From contig JAISQS010000593.1 in assembly GCA_031274045.1 (NCBI GenBank), positions 1 through 13,487 of the forward strand: a stretch of 13,487 bases of DNA, written 5' to 3'. Of the stretch, positions 1 to 8,500 are shown one piece after another (the stretch's first letter is position 1; each line of letters opens with the position of its first letter). Position numbers and translations under genes: made by a program. This stretch comes from Planctomycetaceae bacterium. GTDB lineage: Bacteria > Planctomycetota > Planctomycetia > Pirellulales > Thermoguttaceae. Below the pieces are notes generated by a model. The model searched no databases. It worked only from the letters and a program-made list of their open reading frames with translations, and was not told where the DNA came from.

Positions 1-379
1 GAGGCTTGCCCTCGTCCCAAAGGTGCGGGAATCGCGTTGATATACCAAGTTTTTTGCCGGTAGAAATTCCAAAACATTTCACGCCCCTTCGGGGACGATG
101 GCAAGCCTCGCCCCTACAATACACAACCGTTCAGCAAGCGATATCCTACCTTCTGTGTCAACTATTTTTGGCATTCCGTTCTAACTTTTTTGGTTTCCCA
201 ATGCACTTAGGCGGGCGGGATGCCCGCGTTCCAGTCCTTTACCGCTTCGCGGCTATAATTTTATCAACAGATTTGGCAGATTTAGCAGATTAGTTTTTAT
301 TAAAATCTGTTAAATCTGCGTAATCTGTTGACAAAACTAAAACACCATTACTCTTTTTTCAGGTTTTGGAACAAGTCTG
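1..379. repeat. Intergenic region with several palindromes
   Basis: No convincing gene is present. Bases 1-18 and 92-109 are inverted copies of each other with one mismatch. Next to the right arm is a small GC hairpin (cccc-ttc-gggg, 84-94). A second hairpin with stem gcggg/cccgc lies at 215-227, and a third (ccgc-ttc-gcgg) at 242-252. The longest is an imperfect inverted repeat with 28-bp arms, 264-291 and 304-331, rich in the word cagatt. It lies about 50 bp beyond the stop of the GlmU-like gene. It has no T-run on the minus strand, so it does not look like a classical intrinsic terminator. Confidence 0.6.
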
Positions 380-1621
380 TTATAGTGAGAGAGGCTCGTT
401 TGCTAGTTGTCTTTCGTGTTTTGTCATTTCATAGATGTCTCGCAATAGTTGGATGTCACATGGTCTTTGAGTTACACCGCGTCGGGCAAACATTCTCGCC
501 TGCGTCTGCACAAGCGTGTCAATTCCCGTCTCCGTAACTTGCCCAAACGAACGAGCATAATTGACAAAACTTGGTACATTAGTCGTTACAAATCCATAAA
601 CCATACTGCACGAACCAATCGTTTTGCCCGTGAAAATACTGGTGTTTATTGCCGTCTTAGCATAGTCGCCAACAAAGCAACCGACAAATTGCATACCCGT
701 TTTAACCTTGCGACCGCTATACTCCATCGTGACCTCACCATAAGTGTTTTTCAAATCACTATTACACGTACCCGCCCCAAGATTCACCCAACTCCCCAAA
801 TAACTATGCCCCACAAATCCATGATGTTGCTTGTTCGAATACGACTCAATAATCGCCGCCTCAACCTCTCCACCAACCTTCGATGTATGACAAAGCGTAA
901 CCGCATCTTTGAGCGATGTCATCTCGTTGATCTTAGCATTCTTGCCCACATACACCGGTCCCCTGAAACACGAATACGGACCAATACTCACACCAGAATC
1001 AAAAATTATCGGACCCGCCTTCGTGTCCGTTACACAGTATTGACCCAACTGCATATCATCAGCTGTAAAAACTCCATCCGCAATCTCCTTGTAATTGCCG
1101 CTCTTAATTCTGTCTTCAAGATTGTCATTCATAATCAACGTTTGATGACGAACAATATCATGCACATATTCCAGAATCGGAATCTGTATGTCAAGTTGCG
1201 GCAAATTCATATCGGCAATAATTCCCAACAATTGCGCCACTCCAAGACGATCATGCGGCAAAAAATTCTGCTTGTCAAATATCGCACACGCTATCCCGCG
1301 CTCACCACTAACAACTCCCGTCCTACCAGCATGAACAAAATCTATCAACCGATTAAGCGTCACCACATTCGGCACCACCCGCGCATTCAAAATCAATACC
1401 GGCTCCGAACGTAACCCACACTCCGGCGACCAAAGATCAGGATAATCCAAATTGACTATGTCACGAAGATACGGTCGAGTAATCACCTCAACCGTGTTCG
1501 TAAACCGCCTCGCCAAATCGATCAAACGATAAGACCCAACATTCAAATAAAACGCCGGACGAGCAATCGTCGCCGGAAATAACTGAGGCGCAAACGAATC
1601 CTCAAAAATAAGAATATGCAT
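380..1621 (-). CDS. GlmU-like putative sugar nucleotidyltransferase with left-handed beta-helix domain
   Basis: The 413-residue protein resembles the GlmU-like family in which an NTP_transf_4-type N-terminal domain precedes an acyltransferase-like beta-helix. The start MHILIFEDSFAPQLFP, with the following ARPAFYLNVGSYRLID, is typical of that family. It lacks the LxxGxGTRM loop of true GlmU. Residues about 200-345 carry the hexapeptide-type repeats, including GGEVEAAIIESYSNKQHHGF (250-269), GHSYLGSWVNLGAG (271-284) and NSDLKNTYG (287-295). These match the glucosamine-1-phosphate acetyltransferase half of the family. Known members are cytoplasmic and are usually annotated as putative nucleotide-sugar enzymes; the substrate cannot be read from the sequence. 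The ATG at 1621 is preceded by only a weak AAGAGC-like purine stretch. The gene follows metXW on the same strand after 258 bp without a gene. Family assignment is firm, exact reaction is not. Confidence 0.85.
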   Translation of the reverse strand: MHILIFEDSFAPQLFPATIARPAFYLNVGSYRLIDLARRFTNTVEVITRPYLRDIVNLDYPDLWSPECGLRSEPVLILNARVVPNVVTLNRLIDFVHAGRTGVVSGERGIACAIFDKQNFLPHDRLGVAQLLGIIADMNLPQLDIQIPILEYVHDIVRHQTLIMNDNLEDRIKSGNYKEIADGVFTADDMQLGQYCVTDTKAGPIIFDSGVSIGPYSCFRGPVYVGKNAKINEMTSLKDAVTLCHTSKVGGEVEAAIIESYSNKQHHGFVGHSYLGSWVNLGAGTCNSDLKNTYGEVTMEYSGRKVKTGMQFVGCFVGDYAKTAINTSIFTGKTIGSCSMVYGFVTTNVPSFVNYARSFGQVTETGIDTLVQTQARMFARRGVTQRPCDIQLLRDIYEMTKHERQLANEPLSL

Positions 1622-1879
1622 AATAAAAAGCTCTTTTATAGTTTGTACCGATTTGTTAAAACGACAAATAAGAGAATCTTACGATAAATTGTTGTCACAT
1701 ACAACAGAAAAAAAAACCAACATTATTCAAACCAAACCACAACCAATAACCAATCTCGGATCGCTTTTGCAAAATACTTCCACTATTTATTATTCGCGTT
1801 AAGACAACAACGTAAACATATAAAAGAACCAAAAACCAATTTATCCCCGAACCGAATACCGCTTCACAATCCGTCGTTG

Positions 1880-3694
1880 TTATTTCTCAACATCAACAGA
1901 ATTCATTGTTCGCTGCGTATATTTACTCAAAACTAAAATAATCACGTCGGCATTCTCATTCGGTTTTTCTTCAACATGCCTTTGCTTTTTTGTGTCAATC
2001 GCAATACAATGATGCAAGTTTATACCTTTTTTGCTACAAAAATCTTCAAAATCAGCTAACGTCAAAAAACGGACATCCGCAGTGTTATACCATTCTTTTG
2101 AAGTGCCGCTCTCTAATCTTGGCGCGCGACCATCATCCATCAAACGCCGCCGATGTTCGTGAAAACCCAGATTCGGAAAACTCACTATCCCACGCACCCC
2201 AACCCGCAACATCTCATCCAAAACAAACTCAACATCATGCACCGTTTGCAACGTCTTAGATAAAACAACAAAATCAAATTGATGATCCGCAAACGGACTC
2301 AATCCCTTGTTCAAATCAGCTTGAATAACATCCAACCCACGATCAATACAACGTAAAACATAACTCTCTTTGATCTCAATTCCCTGAAGCCGACTCCCGC
2401 TCCGCTGTCTCAACCTCGCAAGAAGACCGCCTTTGCCACAACCTAAATCGAGAACAGTTGCACCACGCGGAATAAGATCAAGTATCTGCTCATAATCAAT
2501 CCGATCCGGCATGTCAAGTTGCGACATCCCTCCCGACAACAACTCGAAAGATACATTGTTCAAAAAAGAACGTATCATCTCACCATAAAGCTCAAACTCA
2601 TCCGATAACAAAAAACCATCATGACCACACTCACTTGGAATATCGCAATAACTCACCCGCTTGTCCATCGCCAAAAGCGCATCAACAATCTCACGCGATA
2701 AAAAAGAAGGAAAAAGCCAGTCCGTCGTAAAACTAAGAATCAACCAACGACACATCGACCGCTTCAAAGAACGTTGCAACTCCAACGGCGTACCGCCAAG
2801 ATCAAAATTGTCTATCGCCGTCGTAAGAACCACATAACTATTCGCATCAAACCGATCAACAAATTTGTCTCCTTGATACGCAAGATATGAACCTACTGAA
2901 AATTTTGTCTCAAATGTTGTGTCAATTTTACGAGCCTGATTGCGCGTCGAATCAAACTTCTTCATCATTGATTCACGCGATAAATACGTAATATGCCCCA
3001 ACATCCTCGCAATCGCCAACCCACTCGCCGGAACAACCCCCTTATCGTGATATTGACCACAGTAATAATTCGGATCACTCTGAATCGCATTGCGCGCAAC
3101 AATATCAAACGCCAACGCCTGACTCGTTAAATGCGCCGCCGTCGCAAGAGGAATAGCCGAAACCACACGATCAGGGAAACGCGTTGCCCACTCCAAAGTA
3201 ACCACTCCGCCAAGAGAACCGCCAATCACCGACAGCAGCCGATTTATACCAAGATCATCAACCAAAAGACAATGCACATCAACAATATCACCAATAGTCA
3301 CCTCAGGAAAATCTAATCCATACCGATTGCCTGTATCGGGATTGATCTCGTCGGGACCGGTCGTTCCGCGACAACCACCAAGACAATTAGGGCATATCAC
3401 AAAATATTTGTCCGTGTCTATCGGCTTGCCCGAACCGACCATGATCTCCCACCAACCGGCATCATCATTTTGATCATGCGCTGCAACATGCGAATCGCCC
3501 GAAATTGCATGACAAATCAAAACCGCATTGTCCTTGCGAGAATTTAACTCACCATAAGTCTCATAAGCAACCCGAACCTCCGAAAGCAAACCGCCACGCT
3601 CAAGTTTGACCGGAGATCGATAAACAAACTCACGAACATACTGCAACGGCTTCGAATTACGAACGGCATCCGTACTGTCAAAAATCGTTTCCAC
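1880..3694 (-). CDS. metXW: Homoserine O-acyltransferase fused to methionine biosynthesis protein MetW (MetX-MetW)
   Basis: This is a 604-residue two-domain protein. Residues about 14-378 are a MetX-type alpha/beta hydrolase that transfers an acyl group from acyl-CoA to homoserine, the first committed step of methionine synthesis. Visible signatures are NAVLICHAISGDSHV (56-70), the nucleophile elbow GGSLGG (158-163, Ser160), Asp325 in TTDWLFP and His358 in GHDGF. Leu161 replaces the Met common in this elbow. After a short linker, residues about 398-592 are MetW, a SAM-methyltransferase-like domain: VLDLGCGKG (414-422), GIEI (438-441), LSKTLQTV (478-485), VSFPNLGFHEHRRRL (504-518) and the RFLTLADFEDFC block (542-553). 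metX and metW are separate, adjacent genes in many proteobacteria. Here there is no stop between them. The start codon is GTG, without a Shine-Dalgarno sequence. Acetyl versus succinyl specificity cannot be decided by eye. Confidence 0.93.
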   Translation of the reverse strand: METIFDSTDAVRNSKPLQYVREFVYRSPVKLERGGLLSEVRVAYETYGELNSRKDNAVLICHAISGDSHVAAHDQNDDAGWWEIMVGSGKPIDTDKYFVICPNCLGGCRGTTGPDEINPDTGNRYGLDFPEVTIGDIVDVHCLLVDDLGINRLLSVIGGSLGGVVTLEWATRFPDRVVSAIPLATAAHLTSQALAFDIVARNAIQSDPNYYCGQYHDKGVVPASGLAIARMLGHITYLSRESMMKKFDSTRNQARKIDTTFETKFSVGSYLAYQGDKFVDRFDANSYVVLTTAIDNFDLGGTPLELQRSLKRSMCRWLILSFTTDWLFPSFLSREIVDALLAMDKRVSYCDIPSECGHDGFLLSDEFELYGEMIRSFLNNVSFELLSGGMSQLDMPDRIDYEQILDLIPRGATVLDLGCGKGGLLARLRQRSGSRLQGIEIKESYVLRCIDRGLDVIQADLNKGLSPFADHQFDFVVLSKTLQTVHDVEFVLDEMLRVGVRGIVSFPNLGFHEHRRRLMDDGRAPRLESGTSKEWYNTADVRFLTLADFEDFCSKKGINLHHCIAIDTKKQRHVEEKPNENADVIILVLSKYTQRTMNSVDVEK

Positions 3695-3748
3695 AAATAA
3701 TCAAAAACACCACTTAAAACATTATAAATTGAAAAATAACTCCACCGC

Positions 3749-3871
3749 AAAACCATTTGTAAGCACGCAGATGACGCAGATTTTAAAAACACCGCAGATG
3801 AAGAAATATAATGAAATCTGTCTGCGTAAATCCTGATAATTTGGTGTGTTATCTGTGTGCTAAAAAACCAT
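3749..3871. repeat. MITE-like imperfect palindrome with flanking direct repeats
   Basis: The outer arms 3762-3778 and 3845-3861 pair over 17 positions if three G-T (G-U) pairs are allowed. Shorter arms cagattt/aaatctg lie inside at 3777-3783 and 3814-3820. The exact 8-mer aaaaccat flanks the structure at 3749-3756 and 3864-3871, as a target-site duplication would. The word cagatt also recurs in the palindrome at 264-331. A 13-bp unit (ataatcccaccaa) is tandemly duplicated just outside, at 3870-3895. No transposase is encoded nearby. A mobile non-coding repeat is an inference. Confidence 0.4.
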
Positions 3872-4000
3872 AATCCCACCAAATAATCCCACCAAATCCG
3901 AAATAATCAGTAAATTTATTTCATCCGCAAATTTGAGGAACAGCAGCGCAGGTTGGTATTTTGTAGGACAAAAAACCTAATGCGAGCTTTGCAATCGTTA

Positions 4001-4069
4001 ATGCGTTTTGCAACATGCGGCAGGCAAATATTCAACGAATAGCCGCTAGTCTAACGTTGCAAAACGCAT
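4001..4069. repeat. Perfect 14-bp inverted repeat with nested inner stem
   Basis: atgcgttttgcaac at 4001-4014 is exactly reverse-complementary to 4056-4069. An inner stem gcggc/gccgc (4017-4021 with 4042-4046) nests inside it and leaves a 20-nt terminal loop. The element lies in the 910-bp gap between hup and metXW, where I see no convincing gene. It could be a structured RNA, a protein-binding palindrome or a dispersed repeat. The sequence alone does not decide. Confidence 0.5.
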
Positions 4070-4313
4070 CACAATTAAAGTAAAGAACTACACTCAAGTC
4101 TTGGCAAAAAAGTCTCGGCAAAAATATTTTTTTGCGATGGTTCGGCAACTTGCGCGATCCCAAAAAACAAGATTCGAACAAAACGAACTTTTTGTAACAA
4201 TTCAACCGTTTGTGCGAGTTAGCTCTTTGCGTAGTAAGGCAGGCGAACACTCACCAAGCGGCTGTGTTGCCAACGGAAACCAAAAAGACCTAATAATACA
4301 AAGTCAACCGGCA

Positions 4314-4485
4314 CAGTCCCCGCGCGGGACTGCCTACCCTATCTATCAAAAAAACAAAACCTATACGCGGCGTACAACAAATCTCGCTAACACAAAAACA
4401 CAAAAGCCAGCTCCCCGCAAGTAAGCTGGCGAACGATAACGAAATCTCAACCGCAAGCAGCTAAAATTCCGCATACCAAGTATGC
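4314..4485. repeat. Cluster of three GC-rich hairpins
   Basis: Three separate perfect hairpins lie within 172 bp of otherwise AT-rich intergenic sequence. They are cagtccc/gggactg (4314-4320 with 4326-4332, loop 5), gccagct/agctggc (4406-4412 with 4424-4430, loop 11) and gcatac/gtatgc (4471-4476 with 4480-4485, loop 3). None is followed by a clear T-run on either strand, so they are poor terminator candidates. They resemble dispersed extragenic palindromes. Confidence 0.5.
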
Positions 4486-4549
4486 CGCATTCTCAAACTA
4501 CATATTAAATGTATGAAACCAGAATGCACAAAACGGCTGAAAAATTACG

Positions 4550-4584
4550 AAAAAATACACCTTACAATTCTGTTAAGTTGTATT
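4550..4584 (-). terminator. Possible weak terminator of the HU gene
   Basis: Reading the minus strand beyond the HU stop, an AT-rich imperfect hairpin (outer stem aatac/gtatt, inner acaa/ttgt) is followed by a run of six T's (A's at 4550-4555 on the plus strand). It starts about 20 bp downstream of the HU stop codon. The stem is weak, so this is tentative. Confidence 0.25.
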
Positions 4585-4605
4585 TCTTTGCCGCACTACG
4601 TCTTG

Positions 4606-4899
4606 TTATTTACCCTTTATTGGCAACTTTGCAACGCGGTCTTCCATGATTTTGCCCGGCTTGAATGTGACGACAAACTTCTCTTTGACAAAAACATTTT
4701 CACCGGTTTTGGGATTTCTTGCCTTGCGCGCAGCCCGCTTCTTAACTTCGAAAACTCCGAAGTTACGAAGCTCGATCCGCTTCTCTTCGACAATTGTCTC
4801 AACTATTGCGTCAAAAGTTTTTTGAACAATTTCTTTCGTCTGCAATTGCGTCAGGTCTAACTTCTCCGCAATAGAACGAACAATCTCTTTTTTGGTCAT
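4606..4899 (-). CDS. HU/IHF-family nucleoid DNA-binding protein
   Basis: The 97-residue protein has the normal length and layout of the bacterial HU family. Residues 1-40 form the helical dimerisation part (MTKKEIVRSIAEKL). The conserved LRNFGVFEVKKRAARKARNP follows (44-63), then KTGE (64-67), with Pro63 at the DNA-intercalating tip of the beta-arm. The closing signature is FKPGK (79-83). HU dimers bend and compact DNA in the nucleoid. The ATG at 4899 is preceded by GAGGTG with 4 nt spacing, one of the few clear Shine-Dalgarno sites in the window and consistent with strong expression. The gene stands alone, with 910 bp downstream and 666 bp upstream free of genes. Whether it is HU proper or an IHF-like subunit cannot be resolved by eye. 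Confidence 0.95.
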   Translation of the reverse strand: MTKKEIVRSIAEKLDLTQLQTKEIVQKTFDAIVETIVEEKRIELRNFGVFEVKKRAARKARNPKTGENVFVKEKFVVTFKPGKIMEDRVAKLPIKGK

Positions 4900-5565
4900 G
4901 TATCACCTCAATCTTGAACTTGAAATTTTTAATAAAATTTACCGTTGTAGTCCGAAACGGTTTCAGAACTACCAACTAACAACAAACAAAGTTTTTACCG
5001 CTTCATTAGCGGTACACATTTTTTGCAACAACTCAACAACAAATTCTTTGACTGTCCACTTTGATCAAAAACTGCCTTGTATAAAAATAAACGTCTTTCA
5101 AACAATCCAAATTAACAAGAATTGACAAACACATATTAGTCTGCAATCAATGCTATCAGATTATTTTTCGTTTCTACAAAACAGTAAGTTGTAATTCAAC
5201 TTCTTTTCTCAAAGCGAACGCTCCGGTTCAAATCATTTTTATGTTTTATTGCGGCATTTGCGACACGTTCTGTGGGATTTTTAAGCTGCTTTGTACTTTA
5301 ACTTTCGTTTACGTTCGCGGGCTTACCTAATGAAAGTCAGCTCTTACGTTTTATAAATGAATTTTATAATACATTGCATACGCTATGCGGTTGGCTATAT
5401 CCTAACCGGAACTACATCCAACCGTCACCCCGAAATTTAAACTGTCCCCACATGTCAATCTTACTTGGGACATGAAATACACGAAAATCATGAAATCACG
5501 AAATCACGAAAATCATGAAATATGGAGTCTAACGAAATTGAAAATTAAACGGCAATGAAAATGAA
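4900..5565. other. Gene-free gap between secDF and the HU gene
   Basis: I see no convincing coding sequence. The part nearest the HU gene must hold its promoter (minus strand), but I could not identify a confident -35/-10 pair. The part nearest secDF carries the short tandem array at 5471-5521. No clear terminator follows secDF. Confidence 0.5.
5471..5521. repeat. Short tandem array of 8-9 bp units
   Basis: Six consecutive units of the form caYgaaa(a)t are visible: catgaaata, cacgaaaat, catgaaat, cacgaaat, cacgaaaat, catgaaat. A 17-bp composite occurs twice exactly, at 5480-5496 and 5505-5521. The array lies 45 bp beyond the secDF stop codon. Function is unknown. Confidence 0.7.
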
Positions 5566-8500
5566 TTATTTTGCATTGTTCTTAACTTTCTCAGCCGGCG
5601 TTCCGACCATCCAGAACAATAAAGGAGCACAAACTCCAATCGTACTGTACGTTCCAAACGCAACTCCGGCGCACATTGCAAAAGCGAATGTATGAATACC
5701 TTGACCGCCTAACAAATACAGGATTACTGTGACGAAAAAAGTTGTGAGCGAAGTCAACACAGTTCTGGACAAGGTTTGATTTATTGCCATATTTATCATT
5801 CGGTCTGTTAGTATCGGCGATTTACCGCGATTCTCGCGGACGCGATCAAACAGAATGATAGTGTCATTTATTGAATAGGCAATGATAGTCAAAAAAGCGG
5901 CTACAACTGAAAGGCTGATTTTGAACTCGTTTACTTGGAAGATTGACAGTAGATTTGCGACCCATGCGCTCACTGCAATTAGTCCGAGTACGACGACGAC
6001 ATCGTGAATCAATCCGATTGCCGCAGCGAATCCGTACACCAATCCCTTAAATCTAACCCCCATATAAACCACAATTCCGATAAGACTTGCAATAATCGCC
6101 AAGCCTCCGGCAATTCGTGTGTCTGACGCGACCGCTGAACCGATAGTTGTTGATGTCGGAAAATCCGGCGAATCATCTTGTGCCTTTTTAATCGAACCAA
6201 GCACACTTTCAAGAGCATCCTGCGATGTACGCGCCTTCATCGTCCATTCCGTCAACGGCTTCGTTTGATTCTGCTTTTCAATATCTTTGGCTGTCAAAGA
6301 ATACGAAAAAGTATTCGTTATTAGTTTTTCCTGAACAGCATTTTTTGACGCGCTGTCAATCGCCGATTTTAAGGACTCATAATTGATCGGCGGGTCGGAT
6401 TTAATTTTTACGTCAAATTCATTTTCCCTATCACTTGTCACCTTGCTTATTGAATAATCGAACTTACAGAATTTTAAGTTATCCTTAAAAATTTCTTTGA
6501 TTGTCTGTCTTACAATGTTAAGATATTCATCTGCGCTGATTTCTTTGTCTTTAATTTGCGGCACGGGTGACGTGATTATGAAATGTGTATTTGCTGTAAC
6601 TGACTGAGTGCCGAAAGCAGTGCCGGATTCTTGCACAATTTGTACTGCGGAATCGCCCAATTTTTTGAGCGGATCGGGATTATTTCGGTAGTTTTCGCTC
6701 AATTGGTTGCGTACTTCGTCAATCGACAACGGTTTTTCAAGTACCATTTCCAATGACGCTCCACCGACAAAATCTATATCAAGAATAGACGAGCCGCGAA
6801 CAAACGTTAGCACTATCGCCAAAACCGAAATTATTATTGAGAATGTTATTGTTGCGAAACGCGCCCCAATGAAATTGATGTTGGGTCTTCTGAAGAACTG
6901 CATCATGTTGAAGTTTTTCACGCGGCTTTGAGCTTCGAGAATCTCCATGATTACTTTTGCACAATAAATTGCGGTAAACATGCTCAAAATAATTCCGATT
7001 ATAAGCGTGATTGCAAAACCCTTGACCTGTTCCGTTCCGATTGTGTACAAAATACAACCGACAAGAATTGACGTAATATTTGAGTCAAGAATAGCGGAGA
7101 GTGCTTTGCTATAAGCGTTTCTTATTGCAAGTTTCATTGACACGCCGCCGGTCAGCTCTTCGCGTAACCGTTCGTAAATAAGAATGTTCGCATCAACCGC
7201 CATCCCAATCGTCAAAACCACACCCGCAAGTCCGGGCAAAGTAAACGGTGATTTTAGCGTTATCATTATTGTTACGAGAAGGGCAAGATTCGTTACAACG
7301 CAAAAACACGCGATAAATCCAGCCAACCGATAATAAACCAACATGAACAAAAGTACCGCAATCGCCGAACCTGTCAACGCTATTTGACCTTTGCGAATAG
7401 TATCTTCTCCAAGTGTCGCACCGATTATTAGTTTGCTTATTGGTTCTTTACTCAACTCTGCCGGTAAAGCACCTGCGTTGAGTATTCGGATTAAATCTTC
7501 GATATCTTGGTCGAGTTTTTGCAGGGCATCTTTTCCTGTACGTTGTCCGAATGTGATGATTCCGCGTGAGGAGATTTCGGCATCTAATGTTGGTGCGGTG
7601 TAGAGTTGTTCGTTGAGGATGATTCCGAGAAGTCTTTTGCGGCTGGATTGAGCGGAATCCGGTTTATTGTTGAATGTCAATCGACCGAATTTAACTGCGC
7701 CTACATCGTTCAAATTGAATGTTACACCGGGTTTGAGTCCGCTTTCGCCGCGTCCGACATAACTCAAATATTTGCCCGTAACGTCCTCACCGTCATTGCA
7801 AAGTACCAACACCTCAAGCCGCTCGTTTCGTACACGGGTTAGGATTTCGGGGTTATTTCTGAATTGTGGTTCTTCATCGGGATATACCGGAAACCATTGT
7901 GCCAGAAGCTCGCCTTGTGTGCCGCGAATTTCTCCGACTTGGCTTTCAAGTGTCTGCTCGGCACTCGATATTATGCTGGCATCTTGTGCATACGCCCGCG
8001 AAGCAAGAATACGAAAGACCAATGCACCGGATTCACTTATTACTTTTTGTATTCGTTGTACTTCTGTATCTTCGGCGCGTGGTATTATGACTTGTATTTG
8101 GGACTGACCTAGTTGTTTGATTGATATTTCGCGTTGTCCGCCTGGGTTGATGCGTGTTGAGATGGCGGTGATCAATTGATTCATTGTTTCGGCTGTGATG
8201 TTGCCGTCTTGACCGCGTTTTTGTTCGTTTGATGCTGTCTTTGGAATATCATAAACAAGTACGACTCCGCCGCTTAAATCGATTCCCAACGTTATCCGCT
8301 CCCAACTCAACGCCGCCGCCACAAGTCCGCCGACAAACGCTAACACCGTTACGGACACTTTGAACGAGTATTCATTGGGCAACCTCGATGACTTCACTAC
8401 GAATTTGCCGATGGAAAAACAGACGAAAACAATTAACGCGAAAATTGCCCAATTGATTGCATTTGTACGAAATGCCCGCCACCATTCGATTCGCTCGCGT

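Noticed and set aside
6..293. Open frame of 95 codons at the window start
   Set aside because: It is made largely of the inverted repeats at 1-109 and 211-291 and has no recognisable domain.
449..1414. Long plus-strand open frame (321 codons) opposite the GlmU-like gene
   Set aside because: The translation is Arg/Asn/Thr/His-rich with no family signature. It is the antisense shadow of a well-supported gene.
4049..4222. Possible integron attC site (GTCTAAC at 4049 fits RYYYAAC)
   Set aside because: No matching GTTRRRY partner with the expected internal arms was found, and no integron integrase is present.
4101..4424. Open frame of 107 codons in the hup-metXW gap
   Set aside because: It runs through the first palindrome (4314-4332) and part of the second, has polar low-information composition and matches no family I recognise.
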